From Bacteroidales bacterium (lineage in GTDB: Bacteria; Bacteroidota; Bacteroidia; Bacteroidales; UBA932): DNA of 18,219 bases. Shown here piece by piece: positions 1 through 8,451 of the stretch. Location of the stretch: contig JAFZDJ010000155.1 in NCBI GenBank assembly GCA_017561265.1, positions 1-18,219 of the forward strand. The letters are read 5' to 3'. Each line of letters opens with the position of its first letter. Position 1 is the first letter of the stretch. The notes beneath the pieces were generated by a model, which saw nothing but the letters and a program-made list of their open reading frames with translations, made no database searches and was not told the origin of the DNA. A program made the translations under genes and the position numbers.

Positions 1-351
1 ATCAGTAATATCATATGAAGAATGCATTCCGTAATACAGACCGGCTGCAATTCCGAGCTTTCCGTCCATATTATATGCACCTGCAACATTGATCACACTG
101 CTTCCAGCCGATGTCGGCTGCCACATTGTATAACCTGCCGCAACATCAAGAGTCGATTCCGAGAACGGAACAGCTGCTGCGTTGGTGAATGCAGAATGAG
201 AGATCGAACCTGTCTCTGTAAGGCCTGCCCCACCCTTCGCCAAGGTCACAGGATTCACATCCGCCACTGTGAAAGGCAGAGCCTGAGCACCTGCAAGCGA
301 TGGAATAAGGAGCATCAGCGCTCCCGCGATATATATCATTGTCTTCTTCAT
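1..351 (-). CDS. PorV/FadL-like outer-membrane protein, N-terminal part (left copy, runs off window)
   Basis: This is the first 117 codons of a secreted outer-membrane protein; the 3' end lies beyond position 1. The protein starts MKKTMIYIAG, has a hydrophobic signal peptide and a likely cleavage at AGA|Q (about residue 22). The mature part has the glycine/alanine-rich NPVTLAKGGAG and an SAFTNAAA stretch followed by beta-strand-like segments. This resembles the PorV/PorQ (FadL-type) barrel family, whose PorV member carries T9SS cargo to the PorU sortase in Porphyromonas. The assignment rests on pattern recognition of the N-terminus only. An alternative ATG at 357 overlaps the stop codon of the upstream protease gene (ATGA) and would add two residues. 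Either start implies translational coupling to the protease. The copy differs from the right one at seven bases, giving two amino-acid changes (V29/A and G43/D). Confidence 0.6.
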   Translation of the reverse strand, partial: MKKTMIYIAGALMLLIPSLAGAQALPFTVADVNPVTLAKGGAGLTETGSISHSAFTNAAAVPFSESTLDVAAGYTMWQPTSAGSSVINVAGAYNMDGKLGIAAGLYYGMHSSYDITD

Positions 352-368
352 GGTCATCAGAGTTTAAC
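1..368. repeat. Outer long inverted repeat, left arm
   Basis: These 368 bases are the reverse complement of 17852-18219 with only seven mismatches, at left positions 142, 187, 224, 229, 262, 265 and 266. The repeat covers the last codons of the protease gene and the start of the PorV-like gene. Similarity drops abruptly inside position 368, where the two protease C-termini are merely homologous. Positions 1-141 and 267-368 are perfectly identical to their partners. The arm is long enough to serve as a substrate for homologous recombination (inference). Confidence 0.95.
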
Positions 369-2954
369 TACGTTCTGCTTATAGTCATTTCCCCCGAAAG
401 TCACTGTAATAGAGTATACTCCCGGAGAGCATGTCGCCATATCTATTCTTGCTGGATCATATCCGCTTACAACAGAAGTCTTGTCATATACGGTCTGACC
501 TGTCTGGCTGACGATTCTGATGTGTGTTTCGGCCGGATCAAGCGTACTTACATTTACATAGTCAGTCACAGGATTAGGATAAACCGATACCGGCTTAGAA
601 GGATCCTTTACCTGTACCTTGAATGTAAGGCTTACATATTCACCCTTTGCATCCTTAGCCTTTATCTCTACATCTACGGTACCGTATCCTAGGGCTGTAC
701 CAAGAATCTGATTGCCTTTTGAAGTTATATGAAGCACCTTGGAATCAGAAATCACTGCCTCATATTTGAGCTGTTCACCATCTGGGTCGCTTACATACTG
801 AGTCATATCCAAGGTGAACTCCTGGCCTTTAGATGTAAGAAGCACATTTTCAATATCCTTGATTTTCTCCGGAGCAATGTTTCCGAGGATCGTATAAGTA
901 AATTCCTTGGCCGTTGAAAGTCCATACTCGTCTACAGCAGTTACCTTGGAAGTGTATGTGCCTTCAGCGGCTGCATTTCCCACCACTGTGATTCGCCAGG
1001 TACCATCAGGTGTCGACATGAAGGTATCTGCTACCGAACCAGCCTCATATGTTACGCTGACAGCATGTCCTTCAGGCTCTGTAACGACAACAGGTATGAT
1101 AAGTTTCTCCGATGATTTTACATCATAGCTTCCTTCATATGTGGTGGAGATAGAAGGAGCTTTGTTTTCTGTAGTTGTGACTGTCATTACTGCCGTAGGA
1201 TCCGAATAACTGCGGCTATATGAGTATGACATAACTTTTATGTAATATGTAGTGCTGAACTGAAGCTGTGGTATAGTATAAATAATCTTCTCGCCAACTT
1301 GTTTTCCAGGAGTGATGGTGAGATAGTTTACATCTTTATGATTGTCAGCATCAGCTTTCTCCACGGCATTCTTGTCAGATCCGTAGAAAATCATGAATCC
1401 ATACGCAGCAGCTCCCTCAGAGTCGCTTGGAACTGTCCATGTAAGATCGATGCTGTTTCCTCTGCCGTCCGCTTCAAGATCGGTAACAGGATCTACATCC
1501 ACCTGCTTACCATAAAGGAAGGCTCCGTACGCATCCAGAAGACCTCCGATCTTATAGGCAGGCGAAAGAATTGAAGTATTTGCACTTCCAAGAAGTCTAT
1601 CCTTGAGCATTTCATTTGTGAAGCCAGGACCTCCGAAATATGAAACGAGAAGCGCAGCGACTCCCGAGACATGAGGACATGACATAGATGTACCGCTCAT
1701 GACACCATAGGCACTACCGGTATAGGTACTGTAAATGTTTGAGCCTGGTGCTGCGATATCCACCCAGTCACCATAATTTGAAAATGATGATCTTGTACCA
1801 TCTGATGCGACAGAACCCACTGCTATAACCTTTTCATAGTTAGCTGGAGCGGAATTGAAGAGAGCCTCGTTTCCTGCAGCAAAAAAGACAATACCACCCT
1901 TCATAGGAGAGTCTGGAAGCTGGTTTCCTGCATTGTCACATCCTGCATATTTCACGAAATAGTCAACTGCATCCCTATCTGCGGCTCCAATTTTGGCATT
2001 CTTTGCCCTCTCCATCTCTTCTGCGGTGTACTTGCCGTCGCCGTCGAGGTCATAATAATATCCCCAGCTGTTCTGGCTGATTACAGCTCCATGATCGGCA
2101 CCCCACTTGATGGCTGCAGCTGAATTACCAGACTGAGTGGTACCGTCAGGTCCGTTCTTCAAAATCTGACATGACAATATCTTTACACCTGGTTTTCCTT
2201 CCGCATAATTACCACCGGCGATTCCTGCCACACCTTTGCCATTGTTGCTTACCGCTGCTATCGTACCTGCAACATGGGTTCCATGGTCTCCGGCAACAAT
2301 CACAGAGTTGTCATCAACATTGTTATAATGACCAGATGCGAGACAATTGGGTGCAAGGTCTTCATGAGTGATATCAACACCCTCATCCACAACTGATACG
2401 ATGACATCAGGACTGCCCACTGTAAAGTTATTCCATACCGGAAGAACATTAATATCGATACCTGGAGTTATGGTATTGTTCAAACCCCACATCCGTGTAT
2501 CGAGATCGTTGAAGTCATTGATTCTGATCTGCCTTACCGGCTCGATATAATCCACGCCAGGAACGGCAAGGAAACCTTCCTCTGCCTTTGTAAACGGAAC
2601 AGACTCTGAATAATTCACGACATACCATCTGTGAAGTCCCTCCTTTCTGGTACGTGGCTCATATTCTCCTGCGTGAGGAAAAAGTCGCTTGATACTGAGA
2701 ATGCCCATAGCATCAAACACTTGATTCAGGTCTTCAGATTTCGTACGCACAGCACCGGATGCAATATGCTCCTCAATCATGGATGTCATTTCTTCGCTGA
2801 AATAGACATATGACTCGCCAGGTATATAAACATCATTGTCGCCATCCACAGATTCCTCGATCAGGACATCTTCAGGGGCGACATTAACGGTCTCCTCATT
2901 TGTACATGAAAGGAGAAATACTGTCATGAGTACGGCAGAAAAACAATGCTTCAT
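357..2954 (-). CDS. S8 subtilisin-family protease with lipobox and T9SS sorting domain (left operon)
   Basis: This is an 865-residue exported serine protease. The N-terminus ends in a lipobox (FLLSC, Cys17), predicting a lipoprotein. Residues about 45-140 look like an I9-type propeptide. The subtilisin domain (about 155-480) has the full catalytic set: Asp190 in VVDEGVD, His224 in DHGTHVAG, oxyanion Asn362 in AAGNE and Ser423 in GTSMSCPHVSG. An insertion at residues 302-313 (DLDGDGKYTAEE) fits the EF-hand loop pattern. A fibronectin-III-like domain (about 488-597) and two Ig/cadherin-like modules (about 598-785) follow. A type A T9SS C-terminal sorting domain (about 789-865) starts at YPNPVTD and ends in a short basic tail (VVKL). 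The gene is preceded by an intrinsic-terminator-like hairpin and its stop overlaps a possible start of the PorV-like gene. The likely job is surface proteolysis, feeding the SusCD pair encoded upstream (inference). Confidence 0.93.
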   Translation of the reverse strand: MKHCFSAVLMTVFLLSCTNEETVNVAPEDVLIEESVDGDNDVYIPGESYVYFSEEMTSMIEEHIASGAVRTKSEDLNQVFDAMGILSIKRLFPHAGEYEPRTRKEGLHRWYVVNYSESVPFTKAEEGFLAVPGVDYIEPVRQIRINDFNDLDTRMWGLNNTITPGIDINVLPVWNNFTVGSPDVIVSVVDEGVDITHEDLAPNCLASGHYNNVDDNSVIVAGDHGTHVAGTIAAVSNNGKGVAGIAGGNYAEGKPGVKILSCQILKNGPDGTTQSGNSAAAIKWGADHGAVISQNSWGYYYDLDGDGKYTAEEMERAKNAKIGAADRDAVDYFVKYAGCDNAGNQLPDSPMKGGIVFFAAGNEALFNSAPANYEKVIAVGSVASDGTRSSFSNYGDWVDIAAPGSNIYSTYTGSAYGVMSGTSMSCPHVSGVAALLVSYFGGPGFTNEMLKDRLLGSANTSILSPAYKIGGLLDAYGAFLYGKQVDVDPVTDLEADGRGNSIDLTWTVPSDSEGAAAYGFMIFYGSDKNAVEKADADNHKDVNYLTITPGKQVGEKIIYTIPQLQFSTTYYIKVMSYSYSRSYSDPTAVMTVTTTENKAPSISTTYEGSYDVKSSEKLIIPVVVTEPEGHAVSVTYEAGSVADTFMSTPDGTWRITVVGNAAAEGTYTSKVTAVDEYGLSTAKEFTYTILGNIAPEKIKDIENVLLTSKGQEFTLDMTQYVSDPDGEQLKYEAVISDSKVLHITSKGNQILGTALGYGTVDVEIKAKDAKGEYVSLTFKVQVKDPSKPVSVYPNPVTDYVNVSTLDPAETHIRIVSQTGQTVYDKTSVVSGYDPARIDMATCSPGVYSITVTFGGNDYKQNVVKL

Positions 2955-2974
2955 AAAAAAGATTCTATAAAGTT

Positions 2975-3007
2975 AAAAAAGGTGGGCGGCCAAGCGGCCG
3001 CTCACCT
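2975..3007 (-). terminator. Intrinsic terminator/attenuator between lipoprotein and protease genes
   Basis: Read on the minus strand, AGGTG-A-GCGGCC, loop GCTT and GGCCGC-C-CACCT form a 12-position stem with one A/C mismatch, followed directly by six T residues. This is a textbook Rho-independent terminator shape. It lies 20 bases after the stop of the lipoprotein gene and just before the protease start. It would either end the transcript or, by partial read-through, lower protease expression relative to SusCD. No good promoter is visible between it and the protease start, so partial read-through is more likely. Confidence 0.8.
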
Positions 3008-3026
3008 CTGAAAGTATATCAATGAA

Positions 3027-3899
3027 TTAATTCTTTGACAATGTAAGACCACCAAGGTATGCACTGTACCATCCTTCACCTGCGTTGTATACTCCAAATG
3101 CATTTGGAATAGTGAGTGTACCGTCTTCGTTCAGATCAAACAACATGTAATCAGTTGTACCTGCTGTATCAAGATCAGGACCATCGAAGCCGAGGAGCTG
3201 GCATGTCTTATAACCGACAGGCTGACCTGACTGAAGCTTGAGCTGTGTTCTATCTGCATTTGCAACAGCAAGGAAAGTGTTGAAGCCGTTATTAGAGTTA
3301 TATCCTGCAGATGCAAAATAAGGATCGATGTTCTGAACGTAAACTGATGAGAATGTAGGATCGTCATCGTTTGCAATGATAGTAAGGTTGAGTGTGTACT
3401 GGTCACCGTAGAAGTAGTCTACGAGCGGTGCACCTGTCCAATCACCGATAAATGCTGCAAGCGGATGATCGAGGTCCTTGATAGTGAAGCGTGCTGTGTT
3501 GAGATTACCTACGGTTACACCTGCAGTAGCACTTGCAATCTCGATTGTGAAGTCCTTGCTTCCGGTGAACTCGCCAGTGAAGTCTGTAATTTCTACCTCG
3601 ATATTCTGAGATGTAACGTCGCCTGAGAATGTAAGGATACCGGAAGCTGGTGATACGATATCATAATCAACACCGCTTACACCCTTTCCATCAACAGCCT
3701 TTACTGTTACCTGAATCTCTGAACCTGTAGGATTGTATATTGATACAGGGACTGAAAAAACCCTACCTGCTGTTTCATCAACTGAGAAAGTGACAGCGTC
3801 AAAAGTCGCGAATGTCTCGTGCTGGAACTCGATGTTTCTGTCACATGAAGCAGAAAGCACGAGAGCCATTGCAGCCGCTATAATATTTATCTTTTTCAT
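3027..3899 (-). CDS. SusE/F-position surface lipoprotein with Calx-beta-like domain (left operon)
   Basis: This is a 290-residue lipoprotein. The signal peptide ends in SAS|C with Cys19 as the lipidated residue. Residues about 27-145 have the Calx-beta look: a FDAVTFSVDETAG strand, repeated TVKAVDG and GVDYDI turns, then a GILTF...I.V.I.D pattern. The C-terminal part (about 150-290) is another beta-rich module with FIGDWTGAP and an NEDGTLTIPNAFG turn. A similar-looking turn (EDGSL) occurs in the right-operon counterpart. It sits 24 bp after susD, the place where SusCD operons usually carry an accessory surface binding lipoprotein. I infer an extracellular ligand-binding or scaffold role. No catalytic residues are evident and I do not recognise a named gene. 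Confidence 0.85.
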   Translation of the reverse strand: MKKINIIAAAMALVLSASCDRNIEFQHETFATFDAVTFSVDETAGRVFSVPVSIYNPTGSEIQVTVKAVDGKGVSGVDYDIVSPASGILTFSGDVTSQNIEVEITDFTGEFTGSKDFTIEIASATAGVTVGNLNTARFTIKDLDHPLAAFIGDWTGAPLVDYFYGDQYTLNLTIIANDDDPTFSSVYVQNIDPYFASAGYNSNNGFNTFLAVANADRTQLKLQSGQPVGYKTCQLLGFDGPDLDTAGTTDYMLFDLNEDGTLTIPNAFGVYNAGEGWYSAYLGGLTLSKN

Positions 3900-3923
3900 A
3901 TCTGATTCAAATTTAAGATTTGA

Positions 3924-5429
3924 TTACTCTGCTGAGTAGCCTGGGTTCTGAACGAGGTTGGCGTTAAGCTTGATCTCATAAGAAGGAACAGGCCAGTTGA
4001 GATAGTGGCTGTTAGATGCAAGAGATCTCTCATTATAGTAAGGACCTGTCATGATGAGGTTCTCGACACCTGCCTGAGCTGATCTTACTGCAAGACCGTC
4101 GCCCCAACGCTTGATACAAGCAAGACGGAGACCTTCACCTACAGTTTCCTTGAACCACTCCTTCTTGATGTTCTCTAGAGTGCCGGTGGTGTTTACAGCC
4201 TTACGTGCTGCCTGAAGCTGGTTAAGTATGTTCTGAGCTGCAGAAGCGTTGCCAGCCTGTGCATATGCCTCAGCCGCGATGAGATACATCTCGCTTATAA
4301 GAAGCGGCTTAGCTGCATGAGCACCTGTTTCGAGTGAACCAGAGTGAAGAGCAGGGTTGTCAAGATACTTAGTGAATACGTAAACGCCCTCATAGTATGA
4401 ACCGCTCATCTTGACAGGATAAAGACTGTTGGTGAACCAGTTTGCAAAACGGAGGTCAGAAGCATCGTAAGCATTTACGAGGAGTGATGATGGGATGAAG
4501 TAAGGAGCAAAATACTTACCTACCTTATCATCATTACCTACTGATGTGAAGATTGTGTTACCCTTTGCTCCCTCAGCAATGCTAGCAAAGAGCTGGATGA
4601 TAGGCTCAGTACCGGCATCATTTGTATATTCTGTCACCATTTCCTCAGTTGTTGAAGCAAGCTTGTAACCTGCAGCTGATGAAATTACAGATACAGCAGC
4701 CTCCGCAGCATTAGTATAATCCTGAACATCAAGATAGTAACGAGCCTTGAGTGCTCTTACGGCGTCAACAGTAGGGAGCTGTGCGCGAACCTTGCCAGGA
4801 ACGTTAGCAAGAAGAACTTCAGCCTCTTCAAGGTCAGTGATGATCTGATCGTAAACAGCCTTTACAGTTGCACGTGCCGGCTTCTCAAGCTGGTCGTACT
4901 TGAGTACGAGCGGAACAGAAAGGTCTGTCGAAGCTGAAGAAGGGTTGTATGCGTTACCGAAATGCCTTGTAAGTGTAAGGTATGACGAAGCTCTGCAGAA
5001 GAGTGCGATTCCCTTGAGAACGCTTGCAGAGGCCTTGAGATCCTCAGATACATTGTCAGCATTTGCTATAGCGATATTGTAGTTCTTGATAGCTACGTAA
5101 TGGTTCTCCCACATAGCCTCAGTATCATAGTCACCTGGAGTCAGGGTCTGGTCGCAACGATGGATTGCACCATAGTTGTTACCATAGTCGATAGTGGCGT
5201 TGAATCCGTCACATTGTACCTCTGTAGTCTGTGTGTAAACACCATATTGGAGAGCACGATAAGAAGCCATAACACCATTCTGGAATGCTGCTACATCATT
5301 CTCATTGAGGAACAACTCGCTGCCCTCTTCGTATGCGATAGAGGTGGTAGGAAGAAGATTAAGGTCACATGACGAAAGCATCGTCATAGCCGCTCCACCT
5401 ACAATGAAATATTTGAGAATATTCTTCAT
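3924..5429 (-). CDS. SusD/RagB-like substrate-binding lipoprotein (left operon)
   Basis: This is a 501-residue SusD-family surface lipoprotein. I chose the ATG at 5429 (MKNILKYFIVGG) rather than an in-frame TTG at 5453, because it gives a clean lipoprotein signal peptide with the lipobox LSSC (Cys21). Family traits are the N-terminal DLNLLPTTSIAYEEGSELF region, helical TPR-like stretches (ALFCRASSYLTLTRHFGNAY, about residues 140-165; LISEMYLIAAEAYAQAG, about 370-390), and the typical SusD ending with WPVPSYEIKLN followed by NPGY. SusD proteins form the lid of the SusC barrel and capture the substrate. It starts 34 bp after susC and is surely co-transcribed with it. The closest functional analogy, given the neighbouring protease, may be RagB of the peptide importer RagAB (inference). 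Confidence 0.95.
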   Translation of the reverse strand: MKNILKYFIVGGAAMTMLSSCDLNLLPTTSIAYEEGSELFLNENDVAAFQNGVMASYRALQYGVYTQTTEVQCDGFNATIDYGNNYGAIHRCDQTLTPGDYDTEAMWENHYVAIKNYNIAIANADNVSEDLKASASVLKGIALFCRASSYLTLTRHFGNAYNPSSASTDLSVPLVLKYDQLEKPARATVKAVYDQIITDLEEAEVLLANVPGKVRAQLPTVDAVRALKARYYLDVQDYTNAAEAAVSVISSAAGYKLASTTEEMVTEYTNDAGTEPIIQLFASIAEGAKGNTIFTSVGNDDKVGKYFAPYFIPSSLLVNAYDASDLRFANWFTNSLYPVKMSGSYYEGVYVFTKYLDNPALHSGSLETGAHAAKPLLISEMYLIAAEAYAQAGNASAAQNILNQLQAARKAVNTTGTLENIKKEWFKETVGEGLRLACIKRWGDGLAVRSAQAGVENLIMTGPYYNERSLASNSHYLNWPVPSYEIKLNANLVQNPGYSAE

Positions 5430-5463
5430 TTTCTTAACTTCTTTAAATAACAAACAGTTTCAA

Positions 5464-8451
5464 TTAGAATGTAAGCTCAAGACCGAAGAGATACTGCTTT
5501 GAGTTACCTGCACGACCGAAAGTAAGGTTAGAGTCAACCTCAGGGTCAATACCTGTAAACTTGGTTGCAGTAAAGAGGTTACGGCCTGTGAATGAAATCT
5601 TGATACCGTTAATCGCCTGCTGGTTTCCGAGAAGTCTTCTTGGAAGGTCATAAGCAACCTGAAGGTTCTTCAAACGTATGAAGTTTGCATTCTCATACAT
5701 GTTTGTATCGAACTCCATGATGGCGCCCTTTGACCAGTCTGGCCAGATTGCATCTGTGTTCTCCGGTGTCCAGAAGTCAGCAACAGTCTTGTGCTGGTTC
5801 ATACCTGAGAACTGGTTAGGGTTTGCATAGAAGTACTTGTCGTTGTTGATGAGGGTCTTTCCAAGGACATAAGAGAAGTCAGCCTGAAGTGAGATGCCTC
5901 TCCAACCACCGCCTAAGCTGAAACCACCGTAGATAGGAGCGTTAAGTTTCTTACCTGTGTTCTGAGTAAGACCAGCCTCATCGAATACCTTTGTAGTCTC
6001 GTTCATTGTAGTCTCGTCAACGTTCTCACCAGGGAGGTACCACATCGGCATACCATCAGCAGGATCGATTCCCGCGAAGATAGGAGCATAGAATGAAACA
6101 GGCTGTCCCACAACGTATGCGAATCCGTAACCTACCATTTCCCATCTTTCAAGACCGTTGAAGAGCTCAGTTACCTTCTCCTCATTATAGTTGAATGTAG
6201 TGCTTGCACGGAGCCAGTAATCCCTTCCACGGAGAATGTCAACTCCGAGAGTAATGTCAACACCCTGGTTGAGGAGTCCACCGACGTTTGCGTAAAGGCT
6301 GCTGAAACCTGTAGTGTAGTTGTAAGGTACATCCATCAACATCGAAGAAGTCTTTCTGTTGTAGTACTCGATATTGAAGTCAACCCTGTCAGCAACGCGA
6401 CCGTTGAAACCTACAGTAAGGAGTGCCTGCTGTTCCCAAGTAAGACTAGGGTTAGATGGCTGACCTACTACCATTGAGCTGCCCTCTGCATAGTCTGTAG
6501 ATGAAGAAAGGAGCGCGTAGTGCTGATAGTCACCGATAGAAGCGTTACCCTGTGTACCGTAGCTGACCTTTACATTCAGGTCGTTGAGCCAGTAAGCGTT
6601 CTGAATGAAGCTTTCATTCTTCATCTTCCACATACCACCGACTGCCCAGAATGTTGCGTTTCTGTTGTTAGGACCGAAACGTGAAGATGCGTCATTACGT
6701 ATTGAAGCGTCGAAATAGTACTTGTCTGCAAAGCTGTAGTCAACGCGACCGAAGTATGAAAGGAATGTACTTGCGGAGAATGACTCGCTTACATCGAATG
6801 TAGCCTGTGTTCCGTTCTGCAGATTGATGAGACGGTCGTCAGTGATACCTGCTGAATATGCATCGAATGTGTCATATCTGTTTGCCACGCCTTCCTGACC
6901 TGCGAGGAGACCGATGTGGTGTTCGTCACCGATGTTGAATGTGTACTCGATTGTGTTGGTGATAGTAGCGGCATACGAAATTGCTGTAGATCTGCTCCTG
7001 GCACCATTGAGAGGCTGACCGACATAAGAAGGCTTTCTGTATGACGTTCCATAAGATATATAACCGTCAACACCGGCGCGTGAAGAAATCTTCAAGTTCT
7101 TCACAGGCTCGATTGTTACATTGAAAGCTGCGAGAAGTCCATAACGCTCACTGAGGTTAGGAATGTTCGACATGTAGTAATGAGGATTTGTAAGTCCGTT
7201 AGGATACTTGACCTCATATTCCTTACCTGTCTCAGGATCGATGGTAGGGTAGAGGGGGTTGTTGAGGAATGAAAGACCTCCGGAAGTATAGTTAGATGTG
7301 CTTGACGCACCACCCCAGTTGCCGTTTGTCTGGTTCTTGTCATATGAAAGGCTGATGTTTGCACCTACCTTCATCCAATCCTTAGGATGACCCTGGACAT
7401 TTGAACGTACAGTGTAACGGTCATAGAAGTTACCGATTGTAGTACCTCTCTGATGATACTGTGAAGCACCGATCATGTAAGCAACCTTGTTTCCACCACC
7501 CTCGACAGTTACGTCGTTCTGGAACTGTGGATTGTTGAACTGCTGGAGTACGTTGTACCACTTTGTGTCAGCGTCAAATCCGTTGTCAGTATATGTAGCC
7601 TTGATCTGTGCTGGAGTCATGAGACCTGATTTAACCCAGAATTCCTTAAGTTCAGGACCTGACATCATGTTCTGGTATAGAGTCATGTCGGCAAGTGTAG
7701 AAATACCGGCCTGGCTTCTTACTGTAACGGTAGCCTTGGCGTTGTATGAACCTGACTTTGTTGTCACGAATACAACACCGTTAGCAGCACGCGAACCGTA
7801 GATAGAAGTTGCAGATGCGTCCTTAAGAATAGATATGCTGGCGATATCATTAGGGTTCATAGACATGATTGCACGGCTTGAAGACTGAATACCGTCAATG
7901 ATGAAGAGCGGTGTCGAGCTTGAGCCAAGTGAACCCTGTCCGTGAAGAGTCATGGATACGCTGTTTTCACCGGCAATACCTCCGGTTGTCATTACGGCGA
8001 GACCTGCCACCTGTCCCTGGAGCTGATCCAGAGGTGAAGCTGAAGGCGCGTTCGCGATAGCTTCAGACTGCACAGTAGTTACCGATCCTACCATTGTTCC
8101 GACCTTTCTTGCGGAACCATAACCTACTGCGACCGCACTTTCGAGAGTTTCGGTGTCAATCTTAAGGGCGCAGTTTACGGCTGTCTTGCCTTCTACGGCA
8201 ACCTCCTGGTTCTGATATCCGATAGATGAGAATACGAGGATTCCATCCTTAGGAACAGAAGGGAGTGAGTAGTGGCCGTTTACATCTGTGCTGACACCGT
8301 TCATTGTGCCTTTGACATGAACAGCAGCAAAAGGAACCGGCTCGCCTGTAGTGGCGTCAGTCACATTACCTGACACTGTCAGATTCTGAGCATATGCAAC
8401 AGAAACGACAAGCATCGCCAACGCTGTGAAAAATAGTTTCATTTTTCTCAT
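5464..8451 (-). CDS. SusC/RagA-like TonB-dependent outer-membrane transporter (left operon)
   Basis: This 995-residue transporter has a signal peptide 1-21 (cleavage AYA|Q) and a carboxypeptidase-regulatory-like N-terminal extension (about 24-105, with the typical FAAVHVKGT and GHYSL turns and an SSIGYQ motif). A TonB-box-like stretch near 104-112 (ESAVAVGYG) is followed by the plug domain (about 118-234), ending in the SusC signature around LKDASATSIYGSRAANGV. The rest is the beta-barrel and the chain ends in Phe (LELTF). It imports the ligand captured by the SusD lid, powered by TonB. It is the first gene of the left operon. Its leader is almost identical to that of the right susC, but in the orientation read here I see no convincing promoter facing it, so it may be silent in this configuration (inference). 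Confidence 0.97.
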   Translation of the reverse strand: MRKMKLFFTALAMLVVSVAYAQNLTVSGNVTDATTGEPVPFAAVHVKGTMNGVSTDVNGHYSLPSVPKDGILVFSSIGYQNQEVAVEGKTAVNCALKIDTETLESAVAVGYGSARKVGTMVGSVTTVQSEAIANAPSASPLDQLQGQVAGLAVMTTGGIAGENSVSMTLHGQGSLGSSSTPLFIIDGIQSSSRAIMSMNPNDIASISILKDASATSIYGSRAANGVVFVTTKSGSYNAKATVTVRSQAGISTLADMTLYQNMMSGPELKEFWVKSGLMTPAQIKATYTDNGFDADTKWYNVLQQFNNPQFQNDVTVEGGGNKVAYMIGASQYHQRGTTIGNFYDRYTVRSNVQGHPKDWMKVGANISLSYDKNQTNGNWGGASSTSNYTSGGLSFLNNPLYPTIDPETGKEYEVKYPNGLTNPHYYMSNIPNLSERYGLLAAFNVTIEPVKNLKISSRAGVDGYISYGTSYRKPSYVGQPLNGARSRSTAISYAATITNTIEYTFNIGDEHHIGLLAGQEGVANRYDTFDAYSAGITDDRLINLQNGTQATFDVSESFSASTFLSYFGRVDYSFADKYYFDASIRNDASSRFGPNNRNATFWAVGGMWKMKNESFIQNAYWLNDLNVKVSYGTQGNASIGDYQHYALLSSSTDYAEGSSMVVGQPSNPSLTWEQQALLTVGFNGRVADRVDFNIEYYNRKTSSMLMDVPYNYTTGFSSLYANVGGLLNQGVDITLGVDILRGRDYWLRASTTFNYNEEKVTELFNGLERWEMVGYGFAYVVGQPVSFYAPIFAGIDPADGMPMWYLPGENVDETTMNETTKVFDEAGLTQNTGKKLNAPIYGGFSLGGGWRGISLQADFSYVLGKTLINNDKYFYANPNQFSGMNQHKTVADFWTPENTDAIWPDWSKGAIMEFDTNMYENANFIRLKNLQVAYDLPRRLLGNQQAINGIKISFTGRNLFTATKFTGIDPEVDSNLTFGRAGNSKQYLFGLELTF

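Noticed and set aside
22..384. Cysteine-rich reading frame antisense to the PorV-like gene on both ends
   Set aside because: It is the shadow of the conserved PorV-like coding region on the other strand. Its composition (Cys, Arg, His rich) is typical of an antisense frame.
2994..3001. A NotI site (GCGGCCGC) suggesting cloning-vector sequence
   Set aside because: It is part of a natural-looking terminator stem between two genes of one operon, and no vector sequence surrounds it.
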